The position numbers were made by a program, and so were the translations under genes. Source: Vespa crabro (Eukaryota; Arthropoda; Insecta; Hymenoptera; Vespidae). Taken from it: DNA of 64,000 bases. Location of the stretch: positions 19,363,403 to 19,427,402 of the forward strand of contig NC_060955.1 in the NCBI RefSeq assembly GCF_910589235.1. The letters run 5' to 3'. The notes beneath the pieces are model-generated. The model did not search any database. It was not told the origin of the DNA and worked only from the letters and a program-made list of their open reading frames with translations. This document shows positions 32,400 through 43,397 of this stretch, piece after piece (positions within the stretch are counted from its first letter, which is position 1; the number at the start of each line of letters is the position of its first letter).

Positions 32400-33270
32400 A
32401 TATAAGTGTAGATATCTCTAAGTAAAGGAAAATGATTTTAAGATCGATTAAAATTGAATCACCTCGAGGCTAATAAATTTTGCTGGCATAATAAATTTCT
32501 TAACTGTCGTAAGTGAAAACAAAAAAAAAATAGTTATCGTGCGCGGTTCGTAGTGCTACGCGTTATCGGTATCGTAGATATATTAGAATTCTGGAGCACT
32601 CGTAGCACAACGTCCACGTCTTTCCAGTCACGTATACTTCGTCTAATAATCGGGCGATCGAGCAACGTCACCCGACGCTACACGCCCTGCACTACCGCAA
32701 ATGCGCACCACGATTTGCATACAATCGCGCGCGCCTCATGATCGGACGTATCGTTTCGCGCGTTTTCTGCCCTTTCCTATATGCGCAACCATGGTAATGC
32801 TTTTAACGTTGTAACGCCAACCCACGAATGGAATTAATGCCTAATGTAATCCTTTTAATCCGGAAGGCCTATGCCTACTTCTCCTCCTACATTTTTCTTT
32901 TTACTATCTTCGATTTTTCTTCTCTCTCTCTCTCTCTCTCCCTCTCTCTTTTGTATTTTTTCTTTTTTTCTTTTCTTTTTAAAACCAATCCCCTTTTATA
33001 ATTATTGTAACGAAAAATTGTAATAATAAATACGATCGTAATTTCGTTTTTCAATATATATATATATTTTTTTTTTCTTTTTACGTTAATATGTTAGTAC
33101 AGGGATATGATTAATGGACTGTTTCAATTTTTTTTACGGATAATTACGATCTCGAGCAACGACGTGACACAGCGAGGTATCCGTTACGTTCTCGGTGAAA
33201 TATCGAACTGTCTGATCGAAAGGGTCCAATGAATTTTGTGGGTTCATCTTTGAAAAAGATCACGGGGTAG
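32400..33270. other. Noncoding stretch
   Basis: Contains a CG-rich patch around 32540-32780 (GATCGAGCAACGTCACCCGACGC and similar) that may be regulatory, then a CT-rich block at 32921-32950 and a short AT run at 33053-33066. No exon signal stands out. Confidence 0.45.
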
Positions 33271-33272
33271 AA

Positions 33273-33275
33273 AGA

Positions 33276-33332
<57 letters not shown>
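33273..33332. repeat. (GA)n microsatellite
   Basis: AAAG lead-in, then pure AG from about 33283 to 33332. Confidence 0.95.
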
Positions 33333-33335
<3 letters not shown>

Positions 33336-33384
33336 TCGATCCCCGTTATACACGAGGAAACAGTTTACCTGGCAATAAATCTAT

Positions 33385-33582
33385 ATGGCGGACGTTGATT
33401 ACTTTCATAAATCGAACTACTTATTAAATCAATTAAATCAATTTATTAATGTTGACGCGAGGATCGCGCCGACGATACTCGATCGACCTTTCTCTGTGAT
33501 TGATTTATCGGTCGGAATCAATTTCACGGTGAAACTTTCGCATGAATATGTAATTTTGAAGGCTAACGCCCACTTCGAGTAA
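33385..33582 (+). CDS. Small open reading frame, 65 codons from ATG, unknown
   Basis: Begins MADVDYFHKSNYLLNQLNQF, continues ILDRPFSVIDLSVGINFTV and ends KANAHFE before TAA. The ATG has G at +4 (TATATGGCG). Composition is balanced and free of repeats. No domain or promoter is recognised, and it is short enough to be chance. Confidence 0.14.
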   Translation: MADVDYFHKSNYLLNQLNQFINVDARIAPTILDRPFSVIDLSVGINFTVKLSHEYVILKANAHFE

Positions 33583-34689
33583 TCATCGACGCCACTACAA
33601 CTTTTTGGCATTTGTCTCAGCACGGATTAATCGAATGTTTTATCGATTTTTGGCAGGTTGACAGGAGCAACGGGGCAAGTTTCCATGTTTTCGCATAGAT
33701 TCCTCGAAATAAGAGAATATATATTTAAATGTTGTTGAAAATTTATTAAAGGAAGCTTTAAACGTTATTCCTTATCGATCTCTTTCAAATACGATCGTTC
33801 TCAGAAAGGTACCTGCTACTCGGTGGTGTCTATAAATTTCGAAACTACGAGTTAGTATATATCCATTAACAGGATTGAAACGTAACTCTTCCGTGCAAAT
33901 TGAAAAAGGCATTTTCCATCTTTGAGATTCGCGGTGATCATGATAGGTGGATACCAATCTTTTCCTTCGGCATTCTAGACGTGTAGGATACTCTTCAGGA
34001 TAGGCTGGTTAAGGAAACGACGGCACTCTTTTGTCGGCGATCATTCTTATATGTACCAGTCGTGGAATGTAGAATCGTAGATCCCCGAGACGCGACAACC
34101 TTTCCGTAGATGGAAACCGTGGACATATTACTAGTGACAGACTCGCTCTCGCATAGTGCTGAGCGCAATCAAGATCTACGCGTTTCTATGAGCCGCCATA
34201 GAGTCTCTGACGCTTCTTCGATTTACGCCATCGATGTCTGTCCATTGGAGCATGTATTTTTCAATCGGTTCAAGCCTGCTCTTCTATAGGTTCATATAAA
34301 AGTATAATCATATTAATTAATTCTTTTTCAAGATCATTCGAGATATAGAACCATGGATCGTAATCCCATCGATCTTTTATCATCATAGTTCGAATAAATA
34401 TTTTATTAGCCACTATTTCTTACTGTTAATTATTGCTTTTCTTTTCTTTTTTTTTTTTTTATTTTTCTTATGAAAGAAACATTGTGATTGTGATCGATAA
34501 GATCGACGTACCCCGCGAAAATGTTCTCGTTCCTGATCCTGTGATCTTTTCGATGATTTTATCATTTCCTTTAGCCCGAGGCTGTGTATACATACATTAT
34601 ATCTACATTCATCTTACTCGAATATCGATCCTTTATCGCTTCGAAATAACGACGGCGTTTAGTATACCGCGTTACCAAAACGATCGTCG

Positions 34690-34842
34690 TCATCCTCGCT
34701 GTTGGAAGTGCGATTCGTGTCGATGCCTATCTGAATGGCACCCGACTGTCTTCAAGAGCTCCAATTTGCTCGCGGTGCAAACGATTGCCACCTCGCGTTG
34801 GACCTCCCGTCGACATCGACTACTTAAGTCATGTTCAGACAT
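34690..34842 (-). CDS. Small minus-strand ORF, 50 codons, in a GC-richer block
   Basis: Begins MSEHDLSSRCRREVQREVAI, continues TASKLELLKTVGCHSD and ends FQQRG before TGA. It occupies 34690-34842, a block noticeably richer in G and C than the AT-rich DNA on both sides, as expected of a conserved exon or element. The plus strand is also open here (HPRCWKCDSCRCLSEW), so the coding strand is uncertain. No splice sites single out one reading. Product unknown. Confidence 0.2.
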   Translation of the reverse strand: MSEHDLSSRCRREVQREVAIVCTASKLELLKTVGCHSDRHRHESHFQQRG

Positions 34843-35183
34843 CCTAAGTTAATCCGAACGACGTATGCAACCACCCTGCTATGTTTTTCAACTACGAACG
34901 TTCCCAAACGAATCGTACGAAATAATCAATTACGTAGATTTTCATCTTTATATCGAATAATATTTTATGATTTCAATATAATATCTCGATTAAGACGTAC
35001 GAGCGATATCAAATGATGAAGAAATATCAAAAGAAGGAACAAGGTCAACGAGTAATAGAAAATATTACAATGTTTCATCAAGATTTCTCTCAACTAATTA
35101 ATAATTAAATTTTAATAAACGTAATTGAATGAAAATCGTCGTCGTTGTCTTTCTTAAAAACATAATGATCGCTGTGTACGCAC

Positions 35184-35257
35184 CTTTAATCTGCAAACCC
35201 TGCCAACTCCGCGGGATGCCATGCCTCGAGTCAAGCATTCCTGACACCCTGAAGTGG
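35184..35257 (-). CDS. Candidate internal exon on the minus strand (74 bases)
   Basis: On the minus strand a long CT-rich tract ending TTTCTGGTTCCGACAG (AG at 35259-35258) precedes a 74-base segment closed by the donor TAAAG|GTGCGT at 35183. With a one-base carry-over it reads HFRVSGMLDSRHGIPRSWQG then LQIK. A second frame (TSGCQECLTRGMASRG) is also open, the third closes. The block is GC-richer than its surroundings. The CT microsatellite doubles as the polypyrimidine tract. Both splice sites and composition agree, which makes this one of the better exon candidates. No family recognised. Confidence 0.35.
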
Positions 35258-35289
35258 CTGTCGGAACCAGAAATGGAAAGAGAGAGAAA

Positions 35290-35327
<38 letters not shown>
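35290..35327. repeat. (GA)n microsatellite
   Basis: AG dinucleotides with one ACAG interruption. As CT on the minus strand it lies directly upstream of the minus-strand exon candidate at 35184-35257. Confidence 0.9.
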
Positions 35328-35898
35328 AGGGACCCGAGAGAGTTAAACCGAGAAATAGAGAAGATATTTCGAGTTTCATGATAATAAAAGAACGTGGGGA
35401 AACTTTTTCCTTCGTCGATCGGCGTCTATCATCGAAGGTCCGAAATTAAAATATTCATCTTGTTCGCTGTCAAAATCTATCAAAATATGAGCGATATGTT
35501 TGTTTGAATACCGTTCGAGATTGTAAGATTGAAGCTTGTTTTTGTTTAACACTTCGATCTTGTCGAAAAAGAAAAAGAAAAAAACAATTTCTTAATCTTA
35601 ATCCTTATTAAATATATTATGATGCAACAAGATCATTATAAAGATTTTCACTTTTTCTTTTTCTATCTTTTCGTTCGTCCTCTCTTTCTTACCATGGTAT
35701 CTTCGTAATGTTCCCGGTTATCTCTTATCGATTAGGATTACTTTGGAATTGACCTCGCAGACTGGTATTTAGTCGTCCAACGAAATTTGTAGCGACAGAA
35801 AAGATACGAGTCTAAGTGTAAGCTGAGTTAGTGACTCGCCCGTGATGAGTACGAATCTCATGGGAATGCAATGCGGAAATTTCATCTTGGACCCTCCC

Positions 35899-35977
35899 TA
35901 TCCTCCTCCTCCTCCTCCTCCTCCTCCTCCTCCTTCTCCTCTTCTTCTTTTCCACCTTCCTTTCTCTCTTCTCCCTC

Positions 35978-36008
<31 letters not shown>

Positions 36009-36038
36009 GTCTCTGTCTGTCTCTCTGTCTCTTCACAG
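35899..36038. repeat. (TCC)n then CT/CTGT repeat ending in an acceptor-like CACAG
   Basis: About 12 TCC units, a CT block (35974-35998), and CTGTCTCT variants ending in CTTCACAG at 36038. The whole 140-base block is polypyrimidine, so it would serve as an extreme splice polypyrimidine tract. The frame after it opens DPIMHWHRDAKMALRS. Confidence 0.85.
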
Positions 36039-36186
36039 TGACCCTATAATGCATTGGCATCGCGACGCCAAAATGGCATTAAGAAGTAACGGCGAGTCAG
36101 TCTACCAACGAAATATATCTCACGCACGTTTTAAAGAGCGTATCCTCCCTCTCTTATGGTTATTTTTTCTTCCTTTACCTCCTCAG

Positions 36187-36295
36187 TTCCTTCGACGTTT
36201 CACAACGACAAGGATTCTTGATAAATGAACGGGTTATCGATAAGAGTGCAAGAGATGATGAGGCTTCGCACGACGTCGGCTTATACCAAGTATAA
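36187..36295 (+). CDS. Candidate terminal or internal exon after a strong acceptor
   Basis: TTTTTTCTTCCTTTACCTCCTCAG (AG at 36185-36186) is an excellent acceptor. With a one-base carry-over the sequence reads SFDVSQRQGFLINERVIDKS and then ARDDEASHDVGLYQV before TAA at 36293. AATAAA lies 60 bases past the stop (36356) and again at 36378, fitting a last exon with a short 3' UTR. A fair donor CCAA|GTATAA at 36289/36290 would make it internal instead. The other two frames close early. The product is hydrophilic, acidic and unknown. Confidence 0.35.
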
Positions 36296-36355
36296 GTTTA
36301 TCGCCACACAAAATCTGGCCGTCCGGTTACTTTATAACGAACGACATAATCGCGA

Positions 36356-36361
36356 AATAAA
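36356..36361 (+). terminator. Polyadenylation signal AATAAA
   Basis: AATAAA about 60 bases after the TAA of the exon candidate at 36187, with a second copy at 36378-36383 and a TGTCTCGAGCGTGG stretch between. Position relative to acceptor and stop is the support. Confidence 0.3.
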
Positions 36362-36473
36362 ATGTCTCGAGCGTGGTAATAAATCAAATGTAATTTATAT
36401 ATCGCGATGTGGCCGAAATCTGGAGATAGAACCTGCCGGATGTGTCTTGCATTTTACCTGCTGTACGAATTTT

Positions 36474-36479
<6 letters not shown>

Positions 36480-36524
<45 letters not shown>

Positions 36525-36540
36525 ATCTATCTATCTATCT
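36480..36540. repeat. Compound (CT)n(TATC)n microsatellite
   Basis: Eighteen CT units, a TTTC break, then four TATC units. CT lies 5' of the tetranucleotide part. Confidence 0.9.
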
Positions 36541-37028
36541 TTTTTATTCGTCCTTTGCTACGTATTTTTGTTCTTCAAGGAAGAGGAAAGAGTAAATGAT
36601 AATATCCGAAAGATACTTCCCCTAAATTATGCGATTGTAATTATTCGAAATTTAACCGTCAAGTATATTTAAAGTGATATCGAGGTATTAATACTCACGC
36701 GGTAAGTGTCCCACCGCTAAATATACAATTTTTGGCGTGGATCCAAGCAAAACCCCGGCTGGTTTTATCGGCGAGGATATGTTTTACTCGATAATTAGAA
36801 ATCGTCGATCTCGCGGATCGGAGGCATCAAGCGAACGATAAGTTTTAATTGGCCCTCGCCAATCGTGTGTACATAATACGTCTCCTCAACTCTGGTACGT
36901 ACTTTCAACATTCCTCACGGACAGCCGCGAGGCACCCAGATATCTTAACAAATCGGTTCGAGTTTCTCTCTTCCTTCTCTCTTTCTACTCACATCGTCGT
37001 ATCTTTTTCTTTCCCTCTTCTCTTTCAG

Positions 37029-37166
37029 GTCCGATCTCGTTGAATTCGAGATCTCGCCTTCTCGCAGCAACTCATTAGCACTGCCAACCTGCGAATCTTC
37101 GAGGCACCAACCGAGAAATCGAGATCTTCGATCCTTGAGACCTTCGTCAAGGATATCTTTGCGCAA
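37029..37166 (+). CDS. Candidate internal exon of 138 bases (46 codons)
   Basis: Acceptor TTTCCCTCTTCTCTTTCAG and donor GCGCAA|GTAAAG bound a segment whose length is a multiple of three. Read after a one-base carry-over it gives SDLVEFEISPSRSNSLALPT followed by a Ser/Arg-rich part (SLRPSSRISLRK) and meets TAA only inside the donor. The other forward frames close earlier. Such Ser/Arg-rich content suits a disordered cytoplasmic region. The reverse strand is open too (MRKDILDEGLKDRRSRF), so the coding strand is not certain. Product unknown. Confidence 0.33.
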
Positions 37167-37184
37167 GTAAAGAGGGAGAAAAAG

Positions 37185-37188
<4 letters not shown>

Positions 37189-37241
<53 letters not shown>
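37189..37241. repeat. (GA)26 microsatellite
   Basis: About 53 bases of pure AG starting about 20 bases after the 37029-37166 exon candidate. Confidence 0.95.
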
Positions 37242-37244
<3 letters not shown>

Positions 37245-37548
37245 TCGTTATATCGTCGTATCCGAACGATTCTCCTTTCACTTGGATTCCAATCCATATT
37301 CCAATTTATCGGAAGATGTTAATTTTCCACTTAACGCTCAATTATCTCACGGGGACGATTAACTTGCTCTATCGGTTTGTTATTCAACATCTAATATTCG
37401 GGATATGCTTTAAGAAGGTTAATGGCGAAGGATGAACGAAGGCGCCCTTGGTGACGGCTTGGATGGGTAGTAGGGTTGGTAGTTGATAGCTGGAGAAGCA
37501 TCTGTTAGCGCCTGGCATTCACATGTAAATCAAGTTACGGCCAAGTGC

Positions 37549-37563
37549 AAGAGAGATAGAGAA

Positions 37564-37612
<49 letters not shown>

Positions 37613-37625
37613 AAGAGGGAGAGAG
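37549..37625. repeat. GA-rich microsatellite
   Basis: GA with GAAA interruptions. A further purine-rich A/G/GAA stretch runs at 37695-37810. Confidence 0.9.
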
Positions 37626-37870
37626 AAGCAAAGAGTCTCGAGAACGGCGCGGCCGAACCTGTCGTACGCGAAGGCTCACACGGAGGAACTGCTTGAAAAG
37701 GAAAGAAAAGAAAAAAAAGGAACGAAGAGAAAAGGAAAAAGGAATTGGAAGGGGTAGAAGGAGAAAGAGAAGGAGGAAGAGAGAAAGAAGAAGAAGAAGA
37801 AGAAGAGATGAGGGTCTGAAGTCGACTGCCGACTAAGAGGGCGCGTAGGTGAATATATGTACATATGCAG

Positions 37871-37885
37871 AAAGAGAGTAAGAGA

Positions 37886-37937
<52 letters not shown>

Positions 37938-37989
37938 GAGACAGACAGACAGACAGATAGACAGAGAGAGAGAGAGAGAGAGAGAGAGC
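37871..37989. repeat. (GA)n with (GACA)n insertions
   Basis: GA blocks flank two groups of GACA units (37920-37965). The complementary strand reads as CTGT inside CT. Confidence 0.9.
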
Positions 37990-38497
37990 GTGTTCGCCTG
38001 AGTGCTCGCACGAAAGACAGAGAGAGTTTACTTTGGACGTGGCACACACACGATCTGTCGGGTCTTCAAACTTGATTTCCATGGAAGTTTTATCGATCAA
38101 CCACGTCGATCGACCGTGCAAGCCGATCGACAGGTGTTCCGATAAGAAATACATTTATGAATTTAAATCCGAAAGGTACAGACTCCTTCCTATTCTTTAC
38201 TTCTTCTATCTTTCTCCTTCTTTCTCTTCTTCCTCTTCTTCTTTTTCCTTTTCCTTTTCTTATATCGACGTTCTAATTGTAATCGACGCGTACGCATGTA
38301 CGAGCCGCCGTTGACAGTATTATGACTCACGATGATAGAAACTCGGAGAAATCTGGCACTTTACCTTCGATTCGAGAGCAACCAGTACTCAAGAAATTCT
38401 ATTACCCGTTATTTGTTTTTCCGCGAACGAATATTGCAAGAGATATTTAAGATCTGACATAAATATGCCAACTTGTAAGATAATGTTCGATATATAT

Positions 38498-38535
38498 ACA
38501 CACACACACACACACATGTATACATACATACATAC
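38498..38535. repeat. (CA)n(CATA)n microsatellite
   Basis: About nine CA units, a GTATA break, then four CATA units. Confidence 0.9.
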
Positions 38536-38755
38536 TAGACATTACATAGCTTTTGGTAATACACATAGATAATACTTTCGAGTAATCATTGATTTGCAAG
38601 TAATCGTTGAAATACCTAGATATCTTTTTAACGTGCCTTAAAAACTCTGACTTTCTAAATTACATGGATGTTCTATTTTAACCAATACGCAGAAATATCG
38701 CTTCATCTGTTGTGTTAAATATTGTATTTTTTTCTTTTTTTTTTCTTTTATTTCT

Positions 38756-38760
38756 TTTTT

Positions 38761-38824
<64 letters not shown>
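38756..38824. repeat. (TTTA)n followed by T33-36
   Basis: Eight TTTA units grade into an uninterrupted T run. On the minus strand this is poly(A) followed by (TAAA)n, which can look like a retroposon tail, but no body is recognisable next to it. Confidence 0.9.
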
Positions 38825-38828
<4 letters not shown>

Positions 38829-40371
38829 GAAAAAGTAAAACTTTTTGGAGATCGATTGAATTATTAAAATGTCGAGGACGAATCGATGTGTTGTATATGT
38901 ATATACGAACAGATTCAGTCGGTGGTTCATCGAACTTCGAGGCTATCAATCATCGAGACGATGAAGTATAATCATTGAAGTTTCATTAGAGCAACACGAA
39001 GTATTCACGAACATGTCAGTTTTCTTCTCTCTCCTACACTCGACGTTCATCTTTAATTTATAATATTTATAATTTCGTGACTCGATATTATCGATCATCG
39101 TTTTTATTTACCACGATAAATTTGAGAACGTCGTTACATCCTACATGCATTATCATACAAACAATTCTTGTTTTATTTATCAAATGTTATCTTTGAAACT
39201 TGTATCTTAAATATATTTTAATTTATTGAAATGAATCTACCATTTTCAGATGCTAGAAAGCGATTTAGTTCATTCTCATTAAATAGAAAAATTTATTTAA
39301 GGAATTAAATAAGCAGATAAAATATAAATGGTTTTATCGTTTACATACAGTAATTGGTCTAATACGTTATGACATTCGTTAAAGTTAATATAGCTATAGT
39401 AGCGATAAAGAAATATTCGTGTTCTGTGAGTTTTTACGTGTAATAATATAAAATATACAAATATACAAGTTATACAATTATACAAATATATAAGAACAAA
39501 TTGATACCGTTCCTAACTTATTATCAGTATAACAATCTTTGAAAATAATATAGTAAAATATAAAACTTTTTATGCCCTCGGTCTTCTCTTCGTCGAACGA
39601 TGCTCAATCTTCCAGTTAATACGTGTAAAAAAAGAAAACAAAAAAACAAAAAAAAAGACAAAACGTGCGGTTAAGACGTACTATATAATTAAACGTTTCG
39701 TTATAAGCTAAGAAAAACGTTGTATCATCGATTCCTTCCGGTTTTAACTTCCCAATCTCGTTACGCGTCAACATCGTATCATATAATAATAATAATTAGA
39801 TTTCTCGTTTATCGCCATAGTATCCGGAATATTCTGCGTTCACGTGTCGCAGTCGATTTGAAGATCGTATTTCACATCCTGCTTCAAGATATATATTCAA
39901 GTTTCAGTAATCTTCTATATTTAACGATACTCATTAATCATTATAAAGAGATAGATTTTTTTTTAATAATGTTCTAAGATAATTTAGGAAAACTTTCATG
40001 TAAGGCTTATCATTGATCAAAGATATAAAAAGTGTTGCTTTTATTTGGTAATAATTTTCAATGATAACATTGTAATACGCATATTAAAATAATTTTGAAG
40101 TTATATTTAGTAATGAAAATGTATGTATGTACTATGTATAAACGAATAGAATCAATAGTATTCATACACAATTCTCGATGTTTCAATGCTGTCCTTTTCA
40201 CTGTTCTTTGTAAAGTCCGTTTACTCTACATACATACATACTCCATATTCGTTCGATAAATAAACGAAAATCTCCACGTAATGCCTTGTCTCAAAGTTAG
40301 TTCTGAAGGACATGTGCACAAACAATAACGACTTTGCTTTCTTCTCTACAAAGCGAGAAACTAAAGTAGAA

Positions 40372-40373
<2 letters not shown>

Positions 40374-40416
<43 letters not shown>
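40374..40416. repeat. (GA)21 microsatellite
   Basis: About 43 bases of pure GA, then two GACA units. Confidence 0.95.
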
Positions 40417-40422
<6 letters not shown>

Positions 40423-40697
40423 AAGATAAAGAGATAAACATAACGGTAGACATAAAATGTCACGTAGACACAACTTCTTTCCATCTCACGTATTCAGTAT
40501 TTGAGGAGTCTTTGAAGAGTAAACAGGTGTTGCAAAGTCGTGTTCATTGAGAATATTTCTGAATCAAGTTTGGCCTATTCCCGTGGGGCAAGACTGACCA
40601 TTCCCGACAATTACTCTGTTCGAATCGCTTCCATGATTCTTTCTTCTGCGTTCACGCTCAAAGAACGTGCTTCAGGTTGCGCGGGTGAGAGAAATTG

Positions 40698-40756
40698 CGA
40701 GGAAAGAAAGAAGAAAAAGAAAAAGAAAAAGAAGAAGAAGAAGAAGAAGAAGAAGG
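40698..40756. repeat. (GAA)n / A-rich purine repeat
   Basis: AAAAAG units followed by nine to ten GAA units. The neighbouring 40757-40980 block is GC-rich (GGGCCCGACTCC, GCGGCGCTCC) and open in several frames, with no decisive coding signal. Confidence 0.85.
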
Positions 40757-40983
40757 AGGGGAAAAGGTGGAGACGATGGGCCCGACTCCTCTCCCCCGCG
40801 CACGAGCAACGTGTATTACAAGAACGTGCGCCGCGCTTTCGTGCTTCACCGAGATAAGTGGTGTATGATTTGGCGATGATTGATGGGGTCGTAGGTCAAA
40901 GTGATCAGCGGCGCTCCAGGCGCCGAGGCTCACCTGACTGTGGACTTGAAACTCTCGAATACCGGGGGCCCCGTGTAATACGC

Positions 40984-40985
<2 letters not shown>

Positions 40986-41041
<56 letters not shown>
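40986..41041. repeat. (CT)28 microsatellite
   Basis: Fifty-six bases of uninterrupted CT after CGCCTAT. Confidence 0.95.
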
Positions 41042-41053
<12 letters not shown>

Positions 41054-41427
41054 CTCTCCTTTCTTTTCTTAATACCATACTCATAACACATTCGACTACA
41101 CATGTACGTACGCGAATGGAAGGCACACGCGCTGTATGATCGTTTTCCTTCCCATTCTTTTTTCATTGCCGTTCAATTTGCCAAATCGACGAATCCTTTA
41201 TATTTTATAAATTAAACGCATATTTATGATAAATAAGATGATACTAGTATTATCTATATTTGTAATTACTTCTTTTCTCGTAATTAAATGTGAATCATAG
41301 AAAGAATTTTCCCTCATCCTATCGAATTTCCAAGAACCCGTCTCTCTGTTTCATCCTGACGACAAATTAGCTTTCCACCCTCTCCTCTTCTTTACCGTAA
41401 ACTTCGTCGAGCTTAAGCCACTCGGTC

Positions 41428-41449
41428 ATTAGTCAGGCTTCTGACTAAT
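41428..41449. repeat. Hairpin, 9-bp perfect arms, GCTT loop
   Basis: ATTAGTCAG, loop GCTT, then CTGACTAAT. Single-copy surroundings. Confidence 0.7.
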
Positions 41450-42690
41450 TCGTGCAATTAAGATTGGTCGACTACGTATTCGTCTGTGATGAAAAATCGA
41501 AAGAATCAGGCTTATATCTTTTAAGAAGATGAAAGCAAAGTGAACGTTCTTGTAGCCTGTTAGAAATGAAATTAGAATGGATATCCCAGAGAGTAATTAA
41601 GATATTCGTACGGTACTCGTAATCGTTCGCTCTTCATCTACTCTAATGTCTACGACTCTCTCCTCTCTTTCTCTCTCTCCCTTCTCCCCTCCCTCCCCAT
41701 AGATTTATATCGATCGTAATTACTCGCGACTTCTGAGGCAGCGAGAAACCTGTCTTTGTTCGATACTTTTTATACCAACAATAGAACCTTTCCTTAACGA
41801 TCGGTTTCGTGCTACGTTTATGTTTCGTAATCGCGATTTCTGGTTAGCCTCCGGGGCTAGAAAGCGGTACTCGTAACAGTAGTAACAATACTCATTGTTT
41901 GATTAGACCTAACTCGAAGATAATTCGAGTCCAACAGAAATTTCTTTTAAACGTAAGAGTAACGTTCGACGATTTATTAGTATAATCCTTATTTCGTAAT
42001 AACAAATAGGTCCGTTATTTCGATAATAAAATCGAAGAGTCTTAACGCCAAAGCTCGATAAATAGCGCGGTACGTAAGAGATTCTATTAGAGATTAGAAT
42101 GTCTATATATATATAAAAAGAAAAAAGGAAAAAAAAGAAAAATGGAGTAAGTACCTAGGAGGACTGATAACGAACGTTGAAAGTTTAATGAACGAGAATA
42201 CCTCAAAGGCTGCCCTCGAGATATCGTGCCGAAAGAGTAATGCACCATTCGAGAAAGAAAGAGGCAACCTATTCCTTATAAAACGTTTTTCATTCGATCA
42301 ACATTACCGAGCTCGCCCAAGTGAGTCTCGAACATTAATCCGGGCTAATCAATTTGGGCCTAATTGGAGATTACGACGAAACTGTTCGAGCTACCCAAGG
42401 TTCTACCTTTTCTTCCCTTACCTTTTCTTTTATTAACCGTACGTGGCAAAGAGATGCAGGAGACCGTAGCGCTAATAGATTAATTTATTATACCAAAGAC
42501 CTCAAAGATACCGCCGGGCGTAGCGGACTCGACGACATATTAGTATCGTGTCACGGCGATCATTAAACAAACTCGACGAAAAAATGCGAACCTTCGAGAA
42601 ACGGAATGTTAATTCGTACACGAGGTCTGCCACATCGGCCAGTATTCAGGAATCCAACGAAACGGAAATCGATTTTGTTTTTTTTTTCTT

Positions 42691-42739
<49 letters not shown>
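42691..42739. repeat. (TA)n(TG)n compound microsatellite
   Basis: Ten TA units directly followed by fourteen TG units, preceded by a T run. Confidence 0.95.
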
Positions 42740-42741
<2 letters not shown>

Positions 42742-43147
42742 TATGTAGTTTAGAAACGACGAAAATATTTTATATGTCTACCAATCACAACATTACGATC
42801 TCGATTTTGTCGATGAAAAACTTAAAGAACCGAATGAAAATGGAACGCTTAATATTATAGTTTATCTATTTATCAACGAAGCCGCGCCTTATTTTCCTAT
42901 CCTTTATCTCTTCTATTTACCTATCAATCCGATCGTCTATCCATTCATCTGTATCCGGAGTCTACGATCTCGATTCGCTTCATTATCCAAAGTTCTTCGT
43001 CCTCATAGTTACCATCGTGAAGTCGATGATCTTACGCGAGTATCTCTACCCTCTCCCAACCACACTATGCCGTACGAGTTCCCTTTTATACTCGAAGATA
43101 ATTCCGGGATCTTGCGATTCAATTATCTCCTTGTCTATTAATTGCAG

Positions 43148-43219
43148 GTGCCGACCAACTCCAACAGCTATCATCGAAAGTGGCACATTCGAGATCAACT
43201 GAAAGAAGATGCTTATTGA
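43148..43219 (+). CDS. Candidate terminal exon after a good acceptor
   Basis: TCTCCTTGTCTATTAATTGCAG (AG at 43146-43147) is followed in phase 0 by VPTNSNSYHRKWHIRDQL then KEDAY and TGA. A second frame (ADQLQQLSSKVAHSRSTERR) stays open into a CT repeat, and a third closes after 17 codons. No AATAAA follows nearby, so a last exon is not confirmed; it might be internal in the longer frame. Hydrophilic, unknown. Confidence 0.25.
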   Translation: MPTNSNSYHRKWHIRDQLKEDAY

Positions 43220-43312
43220 TCATGCATTATGTCTTGTCTTGCCGGACGGTCGTTATTATTTTTGCTTCCAGGAGCAACCTTCCATTTTCTTCTTTATACC
43301 GTCGCCCATCGT

Positions 43313-43316
<4 letters not shown>

Positions 43317-43381
<65 letters not shown>

Positions 43382-43397
43382 CTCTATCTCTCTATCT
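43317..43397. repeat. Compound (CT)n(TATC)n microsatellite
   Basis: About 23 CT units, five to six TATC units, then TCTCTATC remnants. CT lies 5' of TATC. Confidence 0.95.

Larger units (their letters stand above)
38300..40360. other. Noncoding AT-rich stretch
   Basis: Very AT-rich single-copy DNA with a CA/CATA repeat at 38498-38535 and a long TTTA/T tract at 38756-38824. Frames here have AT-driven composition. Nothing gene-like was identified. Confidence 0.6.
41050..43000. other. Noncoding stretch
   Basis: AT-rich single-copy DNA with a 9-bp-arm hairpin at 41428. A true-ATG frame at 42188-42436 (MNENTSKAALEIS, 82 codons) is non-repetitive but shows no splice, promoter or domain support. 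A second frame at 42354 has no ATG. A TA/TG repeat lies at 42691-42739. Confidence 0.5.

Noticed and set aside
31804..32421. 205-codon plus-strand frame
   Set aside because: Ends are AT and GTAT repeats (Tyr-Ile, Cys-Met-Tyr-Val); the middle has no splice or domain support.
37519..38154. 211-codon minus-strand frame
   Set aside because: Ser-Leu, Ser-Val-Cys and Phe-Ser runs from GA/GACA and purine tracts.
38756..38824. Retroposon tail on the minus strand
   Set aside because: Poly(A)-like tract with TAAA units but no recognisable element body or target duplication.
42188..42436. 82-codon true-ATG frame (MNENTSKAALEIS)
   Set aside because: Non-repetitive but within chance length and without promoter, splice or domain evidence; noted in the surrounding stretch only.
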